Shown here: positions 51,723-61,302 of the stretch, one piece after another | Position numbering within the stretch: the first letter of the stretch is position 1 | Layout: every line of letters starts with the position of its first letter | Assembly: GCF_009497895.1 (NCBI RefSeq) | Contig: NZ_CP033116.1 | Location: 1,922,001-1,986,000 of the forward strand | Reading direction: 5' to 3' | DNA: 64,000 nt | Origin: Halopseudomonas pelagia | GTDB taxonomy: Bacteria; Pseudomonadota; Gammaproteobacteria; Pseudomonadales; Pseudomonadaceae | Translations under genes and position numbers: made by a program | Notes under the pieces: model-generated | What the model was told of the DNA's origin: nothing | The model's database searches: none | The model's input: the letters and a program-made list of their open reading frames with translations, nothing else

Positions 51723-51900
51723 GGCGTCTGCCTATTTTTTATTAGCGGGCTGCGTCCGGCTGGGCGTGTCTCATAGTGATCCAGGAGCCGGCGGATTTAT
51801 CTCTTTATCTTCTACTCGTATCCACCAAAAAATCAACCAGATGATGAAAAGTGGGCCGCTGCAGCCAGGGCTGAGCATTTGAGTGAACAGGGGTGGCAAC

Positions 51901-51916
51901 TTGATCAAATGATCAA
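51901..51916 (+). promoter_or_regulatory. activator site of the phenol operon
   Basis: TTGATCAAATGATCAA has the TTGATC/GATCAA half sites of the XylR/DmpR upstream activating sequence. Its centre is about 153 bases before the predicted phenol-operon start. A second copy is not clear; TTGAGTGAACA about 30 bases upstream is at best a partial match. Confidence 0.7.
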
Positions 51917-52035
51917 AAAAAGCCAACCCCCTGTTGCTTTTACTTCTAGCCAAGACGGCTCATGTATTTTGGTGAAAATGCAAATATGTAAATAAATCAA
52001 TTGGATATATCAAATTTACGCATGCTTTTTGGTTC

Positions 52036-52052
52036 TTGGCACAAGCGTTGCT
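52036..52052 (+). promoter_or_regulatory. sigma-54 (-24/-12) promoter of the phenol operon
   Basis: TTGGCACAAGCGTTGCT is a near-perfect -24/-12 element (TGGCAC-N5-TTGC) with GG and GC 12 bases apart. The start would be near 52062, 30 bases before dmpK. It lies in the 368-base gap between dmpR and dmpK, which holds no further gene. Confidence 0.9.
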
Positions 52053-52090
52053 CTGTTGCTTACACAACACCAAGCACAGGTCACGACCTT

Positions 52091-52342
52091 ATGAGCCAGC
52101 CCGCACAAACTTTTGATCAGATGCCACGTTATGTCCGTGTGCGCAGTGAGCCTGGGGCTCGCCTGGTCGAGTTCGACTTCGCCATCGGCCATCCCGATCT
52201 GTTTGTAGAACTGGTTCTTCCCAGTGCTGCCTTCGAGCATTTTTGTCAGCACAACCGTGTTCAGCATATGAGCGAAGAGATGGCTCGGGCGGTGGATGAA
52301 GAAATGATCAAGTGGCGATTTGGTGAACATGGAAGTCGCTGA
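52091..52342 (+). CDS. dmpK: phenol hydroxylase assembly protein DmpK
   Basis: An 83-residue protein at the head of the phenol hydroxylase genes. DmpK-type proteins are not part of the active enzyme but help to activate the oxygenase, probably during iron insertion. The sequence fits the family in length and in 'RYVRVRSEPGARLVEFDFAI'. The ATG at 52091 is used; the upstream frame to 52001 would run through the sigma-54 promoter and is rejected. Confidence 0.92.
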   Translation: MSQPAQTFDQMPRYVRVRSEPGARLVEFDFAIGHPDLFVELVLPSAAFEHFCQHNRVQHMSEEMARAVDEEMIKWRFGEHGSR

Positions 52343-52389
52343 TTCAGCTGATTCGAACCCCCTTACAACAACAATACGGTAGCGTTGAT

Positions 52390-53391
52390 ATGAGCATCGA
52401 AATCAAGACTACATCGGTCGAACCGATTCGAAACACCTATAGCAATATCAAACGGCGTTTTGGTGATAAACCGGCGACCCGGTATCAGGAAGCCAGCTTC
52501 GATATCGAAGCGGTGACCAACTTCCACTACAAGCCGTTGTGGGATCCGGAGCACATGCTCAATGACCCAACCCGCACCTGCATTCGCATGGCTGATTGGC
52601 ACAGCGTGACCGATCCCCGGCAATTCTATTACGGCGCCTACGTGCAGAACCGCGCCAAGATGCAGGAAGCCACCGAACACAGTTACAGCTTTTGCGACAA
52701 GCGTGGATTGATTACGCGCTTGCCTGAAGACCTGCAAGAGACGCTGTTGCGCTTTCTCGTGCCGCTGCGGCATGTGGAGCTGGGTGCGAACATGAATAAC
52801 AGTGGTGTCGCCGGTGATTGCATCGCTGGCACCGTCACCCAAATGCATATCTACCAGGCCATGGACCGTCTGGGTGCTGGTCAGTATCTCTCGCGTATCG
52901 CGCTGATTATCGATGGCGGTACCGGCGACGCGCTCGACCGCTCCAAAACCTACTGGATGGATGATGCGCTGTGGCAACCCATGCGTCGCCTGGTTGAAGA
53001 CACGCTGGTGATCAAGGACTGGTTCGAATTAAGCCTGACGCAGAACCTGATCATCGACGGCCTGATGTACCCGCTGATGTATGAGGCGTTCGATCAGTGG
53101 CTGGATGAGCAGGGCGCAGCCGATGTGTCCATGCTCACTGAGTTCATGCGCGACTGGTCCAAGGAGACCGTTCGCTGGGTCGATGCGATGGTCAAGACCG
53201 TGATGGCCGAAAACGAAGCCAACGCCGTTCAGCTGCAGGCATGGGTCGAGCATTGGGAACCGCGCGCCTATGAGGCGCTGGCACCCCTGGCCGACGAAAG
53301 CATGGGCCGTGACGCGCTGGATACGGTTCGTGCCCAGTTTGCCACTCGTTTGAAAAAGCTTGGCCTCACTAGCCAGGGAGTACAGGCATGA
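52390..53391 (+). CDS. dmpL: phenol hydroxylase, beta subunit DmpL
   Basis: A 333-residue oxygenase subunit of the soluble diiron monooxygenase family. It pairs with DmpN and DmpO in the (alpha-beta-gamma)2 hydroxylase that turns phenol into catechol; it keeps the ferritin-like fold but has no iron site. The start is 'MSIEIKTTSVEPIRNTYSNI'. dmpM overlaps its end by 4 bases. Confidence 0.94.
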   Translation: MSIEIKTTSVEPIRNTYSNIKRRFGDKPATRYQEASFDIEAVTNFHYKPLWDPEHMLNDPTRTCIRMADWHSVTDPRQFYYGAYVQNRAKMQEATEHSYSFCDKRGLITRLPEDLQETLLRFLVPLRHVELGANMNNSGVAGDCIAGTVTQMHIYQAMDRLGAGQYLSRIALIIDGGTGDALDRSKTYWMDDALWQPMRRLVEDTLVIKDWFELSLTQNLIIDGLMYPLMYEAFDQWLDEQGAADVSMLTEFMRDWSKETVRWVDAMVKTVMAENEANAVQLQAWVEHWEPRAYEALAPLADESMGRDALDTVRAQFATRLKKLGLTSQGVQA

Positions 53392-53660
53392 GCCAGCTCG
53401 CTTTTATCGTCTTCCAGGACAACGACAACGCTCGTTACATCGTGGAAGCCATTGCGCAGGACAACCCCCACGCCGAAGTGCAGCACCAACCCGCACTGAT
53501 CCGAATCCAGGCCGAAAAGCGCCTGGTGATCAACCGAGCAACGGTTGAAGAGAAGATCGGTCGGGAATGGGACGTTCAGGAAATGCTCCTGGATGTGATC
53601 AGTATCGGCGGCAACGTGGATGAGGATGAAGATCATTTCATTCTCGAGTGGAAAAATTAG
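53388..53660 (+). CDS. dmpM: phenol hydroxylase regulatory/coupling protein DmpM
   Basis: A 90-residue cofactorless effector protein that binds the hydroxylase and tunes electron transfer and oxygen activation, as MmoB does. Typical features are 'AFIVFQDNDNARYIVEAIAQ' and 'GREWDVQEMLLDVISIGG'. The length matches the family and the start overlaps dmpL by ATGA. Confidence 0.95.
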   Translation: MSQLAFIVFQDNDNARYIVEAIAQDNPHAEVQHQPALIRIQAEKRLVINRATVEEKIGREWDVQEMLLDVISIGGNVDEDEDHFILEWKN

Positions 53661-53671
53661 GAGATCGAATC

Positions 53672-55219
53672 ATGGCGACCAATAAGAAGAAACTCAGTCT
53701 CAAAGACAAGTACCAGTACCTGACCCGCGACATGGCCTGGGAGCCCAGCTACCAGTCGAAAAAAGACATCTTCCCGCAGGAAGATTTCGAAGGCATCAAG
53801 ATTACCGACTGGGACAAGTGGGAAGATCCCTTCCGCTTGACCATGGATGCTTACTGGAAATACCAGGCCGAAAAGGAAAAGAAGCTGTATGCGATCTTCG
53901 ACGCCTTTGCACAGAACAACGGTCATCAGAATATCTCCGATGCCCGTTATGTAAATGCGCTCAAGCTGTTTTTGACCGGCGTGTCCCCGCTTGAGTATGG
54001 CGCCTTCCAGGGCTACTCACGAGTCGGCCGGCAGTTCAGCGGCGCTGGCGCGCGTACTGCCTGTCAGATGCAAGCGATTGATGAGTTGCGCCACGTGCAG
54101 ACGCAGATTCACGCGATGAGCCATTACAACAAGCACTTCAACGGTCTGCATGACTTTGCCCATATGCACGATCGCGTCTGGTTCCTTTCGGTGCCCAAAT
54201 CGTTCTTCGATGATGCGCGCAGTGCAGGTCCGTTCGAATTCCTCACGGCGATCTCGTTTTCTTTCGAATACGTCCTGACCAATCTGTTGTTCGTGCCCTT
54301 TATGTCCGGCGCTGCTTACAACGGCGATATGGCCACAGTCACTTTCGGCTTCTCAGCTCAGTCCGATGAAGCCCGGCATATGACCCTGGGCCTGGAAGTG
54401 ATCAAGTTCATGCTTGAGCAGCATGAAGATAACGTGCCGATTATCCAGCACTGGATCGACAAATGGTTCTGGCGCGGTTACCGCCTGCTCAGCCTGGTCA
54501 GCATGATGATGGACTATATGCTGCCCAACAAGGTGATGTCCTGGAAGGACGCTTGGGAGGTGTATTACGAGCAGAACGGCGGGGCCTTGTTCAAGGACCT
54601 TGAGCGTTACGGTATTCGTCCTCCCAAATATCAGGACGAGGCAAACAAGGGTAAAGAGCACATCAGCCACCAGCTGTGGGCGACCTTCTACCAGTACAGC
54701 CAGGCTACCAACTTCCATACCTGGATTCCCAGTGAAGAAGAAATGAACTGGCTCTCGGAGCAGTACCCGGACACCTTCGATCAGTACTACCGTCCGCGCT
54801 TCGAGCATTGGCAGGCGCTGCAGGAGAAAGGTGAGCGTTTCTACAACAACACTTTGCCGCAACTGTGCCAGGTGTGCCAGGTGCCGGCGCTGTTTACCGA
54901 ACCTGATGATCCGACCAAGCTGAGTCATCGCAGTCTGGAGCATGAGGGTGAGCGTTATCACTTCTGCTCGGATGGCTGCTGCGACATCTTCAAATATGAG
55001 CCTGAAAAATACATCCAGGCCTGGTTGCCGGTACACCAGATTTACCAGGGCAACTGTGAAGGTGCGGATGTGGAGACCGTAGTCACCAAGTACTACCACA
55101 TTGGCGCTGGCCAGGACAATTTCGAGTATCTGGGTTCTCCGGATCACAAGCGCTGGCAGGCGATCAAGGGGCAGAAACCTGACGAATCGCAGGCAGCCAA
55201 GCCCAAGAACGCAGCCTGA
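53672..55219 (+). CDS. dmpN: phenol hydroxylase catalytic alpha subunit DmpN
   Basis: A 515-residue subunit carrying the carboxylate-bridged diiron centre that hydroxylates phenol to catechol. The ligands E108, E138, H141 (E-L-R-H), E199, E233 and H236 (E-A-R-H) are all present. The C-terminal segment with 'CQVCQVPALF' and 'FCSDGCCDIF' is the YHS-like zinc domain typical of phenol hydroxylases. The ATG at 53672 is preceded by GGAG; a longer frame from 53648 overlaps dmpM and is rejected. Confidence 0.97.
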   Translation: MATNKKKLSLKDKYQYLTRDMAWEPSYQSKKDIFPQEDFEGIKITDWDKWEDPFRLTMDAYWKYQAEKEKKLYAIFDAFAQNNGHQNISDARYVNALKLFLTGVSPLEYGAFQGYSRVGRQFSGAGARTACQMQAIDELRHVQTQIHAMSHYNKHFNGLHDFAHMHDRVWFLSVPKSFFDDARSAGPFEFLTAISFSFEYVLTNLLFVPFMSGAAYNGDMATVTFGFSAQSDEARHMTLGLEVIKFMLEQHEDNVPIIQHWIDKWFWRGYRLLSLVSMMMDYMLPNKVMSWKDAWEVYYEQNGGALFKDLERYGIRPPKYQDEANKGKEHISHQLWATFYQYSQATNFHTWIPSEEEMNWLSEQYPDTFDQYYRPRFEHWQALQEKGERFYNNTLPQLCQVCQVPALFTEPDDPTKLSHRSLEHEGERYHFCSDGCCDIFKYEPEKYIQAWLPVHQIYQGNCEGADVETVVTKYYHIGAGQDNFEYLGSPDHKRWQAIKGQKPDESQAAKPKNAA

Positions 55220-55294
55220 TATCCACTAACTGTGTCATCAGGCCGGGGAAGCTGACCGGCCCGATGAACAAGAACAAGAAAAGAGGTAAGTGTC

Positions 55295-55654
55295 ATGAGC
55301 GTCAAAGCCATATCCGACTACATTACTCAGCCCAAGGACACTGTGGCCAATTTCAACGGCATGCAGGTGGTTTACGTGCACTGGGCAAAGCATCTGATGT
55401 ACTGCTCGCCGTTTGCGTTTCTGGTCTCGCCTGACATGACGTTGGCCGGCTTTTTTGCCGAGGTACTGCGTCCGGCGATCAAGGACCATCCTGACAGCAC
55501 GCGGGTTGATTTCATGGAAGCTCAGTGGCTGCTCAACGGCCAGGGGTTTAGCCCGACTCCAGAGGCGGCGCTGCTGGCTCAGGGCATTGATCACAAGAGC
55601 ATGCTCACGCTGAACACCCCCGGCCTGAACGGCATCAACGGCTGCGCCAGCTGA
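55295..55654 (+). CDS. dmpO: phenol hydroxylase, gamma subunit DmpO
   Basis: A 119-residue third oxygenase subunit. It fits the phenol/toluene monooxygenase gamma family, with 'VYVHWAKHLMYCSPFAFLVS' as the characteristic middle part. AAGAGG precedes the ATG. It stabilises the hydroxylase and lies between dmpN and dmpP as usual. Confidence 0.94.
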   Translation: MSVKAISDYITQPKDTVANFNGMQVVYVHWAKHLMYCSPFAFLVSPDMTLAGFFAEVLRPAIKDHPDSTRVDFMEAQWLLNGQGFSPTPEAALLAQGIDHKSMLTLNTPGLNGINGCAS

Positions 55655-55664
55655 GGTCGAGCAT

Positions 55665-56726
55665 ATGAGCTACTCACTGACAATCGAGCCTATCGGCGAG
55701 CAGATTAACGTCGAAGAAGGCCAGACCATCCTGCAGGCCGCATTGCGCCAGGGTGTGTGGCTGCCCTTTGCCTGCGGGCATGGCACTTGTGCCACCTGCA
55801 AGATTCAGGTGGTCGAAGGCGATGTAGACATTGGCGACGCCTCACCCTTTGCGCTGATGGATGGCGAGCGTGACGAAGGCAAGGTACTGGCTTGCTGCGC
55901 GACGCTACAGAGTGATGCGGTCATTGAAGCCGATATTGATGTCGACGACGACTTCGAGGGTTACCCGGTCGAGGATTACGTAGCCACTGTGACGCGCATC
56001 GTCACGCTGTCTCCGACTATCAAGGGTGTGCATCTGAAGCTTGACCGGCCCATGACTTTCCAGGCCGGCCAGTACATCAACCTGGTCTTGCCTGGTATCG
56101 AAGGTAGCCGCGCGTTCTCACTGGCCAATCCACCCAGTCGTGCTGATGAGGTCGAACTGCATATCCGATTGGTTGAAGGTGGTGCTGCGACGACACATGT
56201 CCATCAGCAACTCAAAGCCGGAGATCAACTCAGTCTGTCCGGCCCTTATGGCCAGTATTTCGTGCGCCGCTCGCAACCCGGTGATCTGATTTTTATCGCG
56301 GGCGGATCGGGTTTGTCGAGCCCGCAATCGATGATCCTTGACTTGCTGGAGCAAGGCGACACACGGCAGATGACCCTGTTCCAGGGCGCACGCAACCGCG
56401 CGGAGCTTTACAACCATGACCTGTTTCAGGGGTTGGCCGCCAAGCACAGCAATTTCACCTATGTCCCCGCGCTCAGTCAGGCGGAAAAGGATGATCAATG
56501 GACAGGCTTTTGCGGTTACGTGCACGAGGCGGCCAAGGAACATTTTGGCGGTCGCTTTGCTGGCAACAAGGCCTACCTCTGCGGGCCGCCGCCGATGATT
56601 GACTCGTCCATCAGCGCATTGATGCAAGGCCGACTATTTGAACGCGATATTTTCATGGAACGCTTCTTCACGGCCGCCGACGGCGCCGAAGAAACGACCA
56701 GGTCGGCACTCTTCAAGAAAATCTGA
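55665..56726 (+). CDS. dmpP: phenol hydroxylase reductase DmpP
   Basis: A 353-residue NADH oxidoreductase. The N-terminal plant-type 2Fe-2S domain has 'CGHGTCATC' and a later C-C pair; the FAD domain has 'RAFSLANPP'; the NAD domain has 'FIAGGSGLSSPQ' and 'CGPPPMI'. It passes electrons from NADH to the diiron centre of DmpN. Starts 10 bases after dmpO. Confidence 0.96.
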   Translation: MSYSLTIEPIGEQINVEEGQTILQAALRQGVWLPFACGHGTCATCKIQVVEGDVDIGDASPFALMDGERDEGKVLACCATLQSDAVIEADIDVDDDFEGYPVEDYVATVTRIVTLSPTIKGVHLKLDRPMTFQAGQYINLVLPGIEGSRAFSLANPPSRADEVELHIRLVEGGAATTHVHQQLKAGDQLSLSGPYGQYFVRRSQPGDLIFIAGGSGLSSPQSMILDLLEQGDTRQMTLFQGARNRAELYNHDLFQGLAAKHSNFTYVPALSQAEKDDQWTGFCGYVHEAAKEHFGGRFAGNKAYLCGPPPMIDSSISALMQGRLFERDIFMERFFTAADGAEETTRSALFKKI

Positions 56727-56741
56727 AGAGGCCTGAGGAAA

Positions 56742-56785
56742 TACCTGCGGCGTCAGGTAACTGTTTGCGCTGCCGTGAACACGGC
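56742..56785 (+). other. two hairpins between dmpP and dmpQ
   Basis: TACCTG-N6-CAGGTA (56742-56759) and GCCGTG-AA-CACGGC (56772-56785) are perfect stems in the 116-base gap. They could mark an mRNA processing site that sets the ratio of hydroxylase to lower-pathway transcripts. Confidence 0.4.
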
Positions 56786-56842
56786 GGCCTGACCTGAACG
56801 TCAGAGTAGGTAGAGCGAAACATCAACAGTCGAGAACAGAAA

Positions 56843-57163
56843 ATGACTGTGAACTATGAAATTACCGAGCGAGGCAGCGGCAGCCGTTTTAGCTGCGAAC
56901 CTGAGCAGAGCGTGCTCAAAGCGATGGAGCAGCGGGCCAAACGCTGCGTCCCCGTTGGTTGTCGGGGTGGTGGTTGCGGCTTGTGCAAGGTTCAGGTGAT
57001 CAGCGGCGAATATCACTGTGGGCCGATGAGTCGTAAACATGTGTCCGACGCTGCTCTTGCCTGCGGCGAAGCGCTGGCTTGCCGTCTTTACCCGCTGAGC
57101 GACTTGACGATTGAGTGCCGCACGCCCAAGGCCGCGGCCGAAATACAACAACAAATCCAATGA
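56843..57163 (+). CDS. dmpQ: chloroplast-type ferredoxin DmpQ (XylT-like)
   Basis: A 106-residue 2Fe-2S ferredoxin with '[13 protein letters not shown]' as cluster motif and a further cysteine near residue 76. Proteins of this kind re-reduce inactivated iron in catechol 2,3-dioxygenase rather than serve the hydroxylase. The dmpB gene begins 10 bases after its stop, which fits that role. Confidence 0.93.
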   Translation: MTVNYEITERGSGSRFSCEPEQSVLKAMEQRAKRCVPVGCRGGGCGLCKVQVISGEYHCGPMSRKHVSDAALACGEALACRLYPLSDLTIECRTPKAAAEIQQQIQ

Positions 57164-57173
57164 GGTGATAGTC

Positions 57174-58094
57174 ATGAGAAAAGGTGTAATGCGCCCCGGT
57201 CACGTACAGCTTCGCGTCCTGGACATCGATGCTGCAGTTAAACACTACACGGAGTTGATGGGCCTGATCGAAATGGATCGCGACCCACAGGGCCGTGTGT
57301 ACCTGAAAGCCTGGACCGAGGTCGATAAATATTCCTTGGTGTTACGCGCTGCCGAAGAGCCTGGCATGGACTTCATGGGATTCAAGTGCATTAGTGAGGA
57401 AGTACTGGATAACCTGCGCGCCGGCCTCGTTGCCTTCGGTTGCGAGGTGGAGGACATACCGGCGGGGGATCTGCAGGACTGTGGTCGCAGGGTGCGTTTC
57501 GTAGCGCCGACCGGGCATAACTTCGAGCTGTTTGCGAGTAAGAAACAGACCGGCAAATGGGGCGTCAATAACCGCAATCCGGAAGCCTGGCCCCGCGAGT
57601 TGGGTGGTATGCGAGCCACCCGCTTCGACCACTGCCTGCTGTACGGTCCGAATCTGGCGGAGACTTACGAGCTGTTCCGCGACGTGTTGGGGTTCGATCT
57701 GGCTGAACAGGTACTGACACCAGAGGGGAAGCGGGTAGCACAGTTTCTCACGGTGAGTACCAAGGCCCACGACGTGGCGTTTATCGAGCACCCCGAGCCG
57801 AAATTTCACCATGCGTCCTTCTATCTGGACAACTGGACTGACGTGCTCCGCGCGGCTGACCTGATTTCAATGACCGATACCTCGATCGATATAGGCCCGA
57901 CTCGGCATGGTCTGACTCATGGGCAGACCATCTATTTCTTCGATCCTTCGGGTAACCGCAACGAAGTGTTTGCCGGTGGCGACTACCACTATCCGGATCA
58001 CGAGCCTGTGACCTGGGATGCCGAGTCATTGGGCAAAGCTATTTTCTATCACGACCGGGTTCTGAACGAGCGGTTCCTGACCGTACTGACCTGA
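57174..58094 (+). CDS. dmpB: catechol 2,3-dioxygenase
   Basis: A 306-residue extradiol dioxygenase that cleaves catechol to 2-hydroxymuconic semialdehyde. Fe(II) ligands H153, H213 and E264 correspond to H153, H214 and E265 of XylE. H199, H245 and Y254 lie at the expected second-shell places. GAGGTG is 6 bases before the ATG. The small size relative to ditC (313) and its close similarity to XylE mark it as a monocyclic catechol enzyme. Confidence 0.97.
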   Translation: MRKGVMRPGHVQLRVLDIDAAVKHYTELMGLIEMDRDPQGRVYLKAWTEVDKYSLVLRAAEEPGMDFMGFKCISEEVLDNLRAGLVAFGCEVEDIPAGDLQDCGRRVRFVAPTGHNFELFASKKQTGKWGVNNRNPEAWPRELGGMRATRFDHCLLYGPNLAETYELFRDVLGFDLAEQVLTPEGKRVAQFLTVSTKAHDVAFIEHPEPKFHHASFYLDNWTDVLRAADLISMTDTSIDIGPTRHGLTHGQTIYFFDPSGNRNEVFAGGDYHYPDHEPVTWDAESLGKAIFYHDRVLNERFLTVLT

Positions 58095-58125
58095 CTATTT
58101 CGTTTGTCACCAGGATTGCGCAGCT

Positions 58126-59586
58126 ATGAAAGACATCAAACATTTTATTAACGGCGAGTACGTCGGGTCGGCCAGCGGCAAGACCTTCGATAACGTCAAT
58201 CCGGCCAATGGCCGGGTGCTGAGCCGTGTACATGAAGCAGGGCGCGAGGAAGTCAATGCGGCAGTGAATGCCGCGCGAGCTGCTTTCAATGGACCTTGGG
58301 GGCGGATGACCGTCGACCAGCGCACTGAAATACTGCACAAAGTGGCAGACGGCATCAATGCTCGGTTTGAAGAGTTTCTCGATGCTGAATGTCAGGACAC
58401 CGGCAAACCCAGATCATTGGCCAGCCATATCGACATTCCCCGTGGCGCCGCCAACTTCAAGGTGTTCGCCGATCTGATCAAGAATGTTCCTGCCGAGTCA
58501 TTCGAGATGCCCACCCCCGATGGCACTGGCGCCTTGAATTATGGAATCCGTCGACCCAAAGGTGTGATTGGCGTCATCAGCCCATGGAATTTGCCGCTGT
58601 TGCTGATGACATGGAAGGTTGGTCCCGCATTGGCCTGTGGCAACACCGTGGTGGTCAAGCCTTCGGAAGAGACACCCACTACGACGGCGCTGCTCGGTGA
58701 AGTAATGAAAGCGGCTGGCGTTCCTGATGGGGTCTATAACGTGGTGCATGGTTTCGGTGGCAATTCCGCTGGCGCTTTCCTCACCGAACATCCGGATGTG
58801 GATGCATTCACTTTTACCGGTGAAACCGGCACTGGCGAAACCATCATGAGGGCTGCAGCTAAGGGCGTGCGTCAGGTCTCTCTGGAGTTGGGCGGCAAGA
58901 ACGCCGGCATCGTGTTTGCCGATTGTGATATGGACAAAGCCATCGAAGGCACGCTGCGCTCGGTGTTCGCCAACTGCGGTCAGGTCTGTCTGGGCACCGA
59001 GCGTGTGTATGTCGAACGCTCTATTTTCGATGAGTTCGTCGCACGTCTGAAGGCCGGAGCGGAAAGTCTGGTGATCGGCCCGCCGGATGATGAAACCAGC
59101 AATTTCGGTCCGCTCATCAGTCTTAAGCACCGCGAGAAGGTCCTGTCTTACTACCAGAAAGCCATTGACGAGGGCGCCACTGTGATTACCGGTGGAGGCG
59201 TTCCCGACATGCCGGCCGAGCTGGCGCACGGTGCTTGGGTACAGCCGACCATCTGGACCGGGCTGAAGGATGATTCGCCGGTGGTGACTGAAGAGATTTT
59301 TGGCCCCTGCTGCCATATCCGCCCGTTTGACAGCGAGGCCGAAGCAGTCCAACTGGCCAACAGTCTGCCCTACGGCCTGGCTTCGGCAATCTGGACCGAG
59401 AACGTCACCCGCGCGCACCGCGTTGCGGCGCAAGTCGAAGCAGGCATTGTCTGGGTCAACAGCTGGTTTCTGCGTGATCTGCGCACCTCCTTTGGTGGTA
59501 GCAAGCAGTCCGGCATCGGCCGTGAAGGGGGTGTGCACTCGCTGGAGTTTTACACCGAACTTAAAAACATCTGCATAAAACTATGA
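58126..59586 (+). CDS. dmpC: 2-hydroxymuconic semialdehyde dehydrogenase
   Basis: A 486-residue NAD-dependent aldehyde dehydrogenase. 'GVISPWNLPLLL' and 'GNTVVVKPSEETP' bind the cofactor; the base glutamate is in 'LELGGKNAGIV' and the nucleophile cysteine in 'NCGQVCLGTERVYVE'. It oxidises the ring-cleavage aldehyde to 2-hydroxymuconate (the oxalocrotonate branch). Position after dmpB is the usual one. Confidence 0.96.
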   Translation: MKDIKHFINGEYVGSASGKTFDNVNPANGRVLSRVHEAGREEVNAAVNAARAAFNGPWGRMTVDQRTEILHKVADGINARFEEFLDAECQDTGKPRSLASHIDIPRGAANFKVFADLIKNVPAESFEMPTPDGTGALNYGIRRPKGVIGVISPWNLPLLLMTWKVGPALACGNTVVVKPSEETPTTTALLGEVMKAAGVPDGVYNVVHGFGGNSAGAFLTEHPDVDAFTFTGETGTGETIMRAAAKGVRQVSLELGGKNAGIVFADCDMDKAIEGTLRSVFANCGQVCLGTERVYVERSIFDEFVARLKAGAESLVIGPPDDETSNFGPLISLKHREKVLSYYQKAIDEGATVITGGGVPDMPAELAHGAWVQPTIWTGLKDDSPVVTEEIFGPCCHIRPFDSEAEAVQLANSLPYGLASAIWTENVTRAHRVAAQVEAGIVWVNSWFLRDLRTSFGGSKQSGIGREGGVHSLEFYTELKNICIKL

Positions 59587-59593
59587 GGCGGCC

Positions 59594-60460
59594 ATGAACG
59601 CTCCCCTGAATACCAACCCAACCAGCCCCGAATTGGGCCGTGAAATTCTCGCTGGCGGGTACCGCACTAACGTACACGACAACGGCCAGGGCTTCCCGGT
59701 GATGCTGATTCACGGCTCTGGCCCCGGCGTCACGGCCTGGGCTAATTGGCGGCTGATTATGCCGGAGCTAGCGCAACAGCGCCGTGTGATAGCACCTGAC
59801 ATGCTCGGTTTCGGTTACAGCGAACACCCGGAATCGCCCAATTACTGTCGCGATACCTGGGTCGAACATGCCATCGGTGTGCTTGATGCGCTCGGCATTG
59901 AGCAGGCCGATGTGGTTGGCAACTCTTTCGGCGGCGGTATAGCGCTGGCGTTGGCAATCAAGTATCCCCAACGGGTACGACGGTTAGTGCTGATGGGTAG
60001 CGTCGGGGTCAGTTTTCCTATCACAAAAGGGCTTGACGAGGTGTGGGGCTACGAACCGTCTTTCGCTTTGATGCGCCGACTGATGAGTGTGTTCGCCTTT
60101 GACCGCAATCTGGTGACTGACGAGCTGGCCGAATTGCGTTACCAGGCCAGTATTCGACCCGGCTTTCAGGAGTCGTTTGCGCAAATGTTCCCTGCACCTC
60201 GCCAGCGCTGGGTAGATGGTTTGGCCAGTGACCCTACGGCAATACGGGCTTTGCGCCATGAAACCTTGGTGATTCATGGCCGTGAAGACCTAGTCATTCC
60301 CCTTCAGGCTTCGCTGGATCTGGCCAACCTGATTGAGCGAGCACAGCTGCATGTCTTTGGCCAGTGCGGACACTGGACGCAGATTGAGCACGCCGGGCGC
60401 TTTGCGCGGCTGGTTAACGATTTTCTCACCGAAGCGGATAGCGCTTCAGGAGCGCACTGA
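59594..60460 (+). CDS. dmpD: 2-hydroxymuconic semialdehyde hydrolase
   Basis: A 288-residue alpha/beta-hydrolase. The oxyanion motif is 'HGSGPGVTAW', the nucleophile serine sits in 'GNSFGGG', and the acid and base are in 'HGREDLVIP' and 'CGHWTQ'. It releases formate and 2-hydroxypentadienoate by the hydrolytic branch, mainly for ketone-type cleavage products. It follows dmpC by 7 bases. Confidence 0.96.
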   Translation: MNAPLNTNPTSPELGREILAGGYRTNVHDNGQGFPVMLIHGSGPGVTAWANWRLIMPELAQQRRVIAPDMLGFGYSEHPESPNYCRDTWVEHAIGVLDALGIEQADVVGNSFGGGIALALAIKYPQRVRRLVLMGSVGVSFPITKGLDEVWGYEPSFALMRRLMSVFAFDRNLVTDELAELRYQASIRPGFQESFAQMFPAPRQRWVDGLASDPTAIRALRHETLVIHGREDLVIPLQASLDLANLIERAQLHVFGQCGHWTQIEHAGRFARLVNDFLTEADSASGAH

Positions 60461-60462
60461 CA

Positions 60463-61248
60463 ATGGAACAGCAACAGATCGAACAGCTCGGAGATGAGCT
60501 GTATCAGGCCATGAGCAAGCGCGAGATGGTCAGCCCCCTGACCAGCCGTGGTTTCGACATCAGCCTTGATGACGCCTACCACATTTCTTTGCGCATGCTG
60601 CAGCGCCGCCTTGACGCTGGTGAGCGGGTAATCGGCAAGAAAATCGGTGTTACCAGCAAAGCAGTGCAGAACATGCTGAACGTGCACCAGCCGGACTTCG
60701 GCTACCTGACCGATAGCATGGTTTACAACAGTGGTGAAGCAGTGCCCATCAGTGAGCGGCTCATTCAGCCTCGCGCCGAGGGCGAGATCGCTTTCATCCT
60801 GAAAAAAGATCTGACCGGTCCGGGTGTAACCAATGCTGACGTCCTGGCTGCCACCGAGTGCGTGATGCCTTGTTTCGAGATTGTCGATTCACGCATCCAG
60901 GATTGGAAGATCGCGATTGAAGACACCGTAGCGGATAACGCGTCTTGCGGCCTTTTTGTATTGGGCGACCAGGCGATTTCCCCGCGCAAGGTCGATCTGG
61001 TCACCTGCGGCATGGTGGTCGAGAAGAACGGCCAGGTGATCAGCACCGGCGCTGGCGCAGCGGCGCTGGGCTCGCCAGTCAATTGTGTGGCTTGGCTGGC
61101 GAACACCCTTGGCCGATTCGGCATTTCACTGAAAGCCGGAGAGGTCATCCTGTCGGGTTCGCTGGTTCCGCTTGAACCGGTCAAGGCCGGAGACTTCATG
61201 CGCGTGGATATCGGCGGCATGGGCAGCGCCAGCGTGAGATTCATTTGA
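60463..61248 (+). CDS. dmpE: 2-oxopent-4-enoate hydratase
   Basis: A 261-residue hydratase of the FAH-like fold that adds water to 2-hydroxypentadienoate, giving 4-hydroxy-2-oxovalerate. 'RVIGKKIGVTSKAVQNML' and 'PRAEGEIAFIL' are typical. It starts 2 bases after dmpD and is related in sequence to the decarboxylase DmpH, with which it forms a complex. Confidence 0.95.
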   Translation: MEQQQIEQLGDELYQAMSKREMVSPLTSRGFDISLDDAYHISLRMLQRRLDAGERVIGKKIGVTSKAVQNMLNVHQPDFGYLTDSMVYNSGEAVPISERLIQPRAEGEIAFILKKDLTGPGVTNADVLAATECVMPCFEIVDSRIQDWKIAIEDTVADNASCGLFVLGDQAISPRKVDLVTCGMVVEKNGQVISTGAGAAALGSPVNCVAWLANTLGRFGISLKAGEVILSGSLVPLEPVKAGDFMRVDIGGMGSASVRFI

Positions 61249-61302
61249 CCTGAATTCCAGGTCATCGGAACAGACAGCATTTCCCCTAGAGGGTAATACA
61301 TC

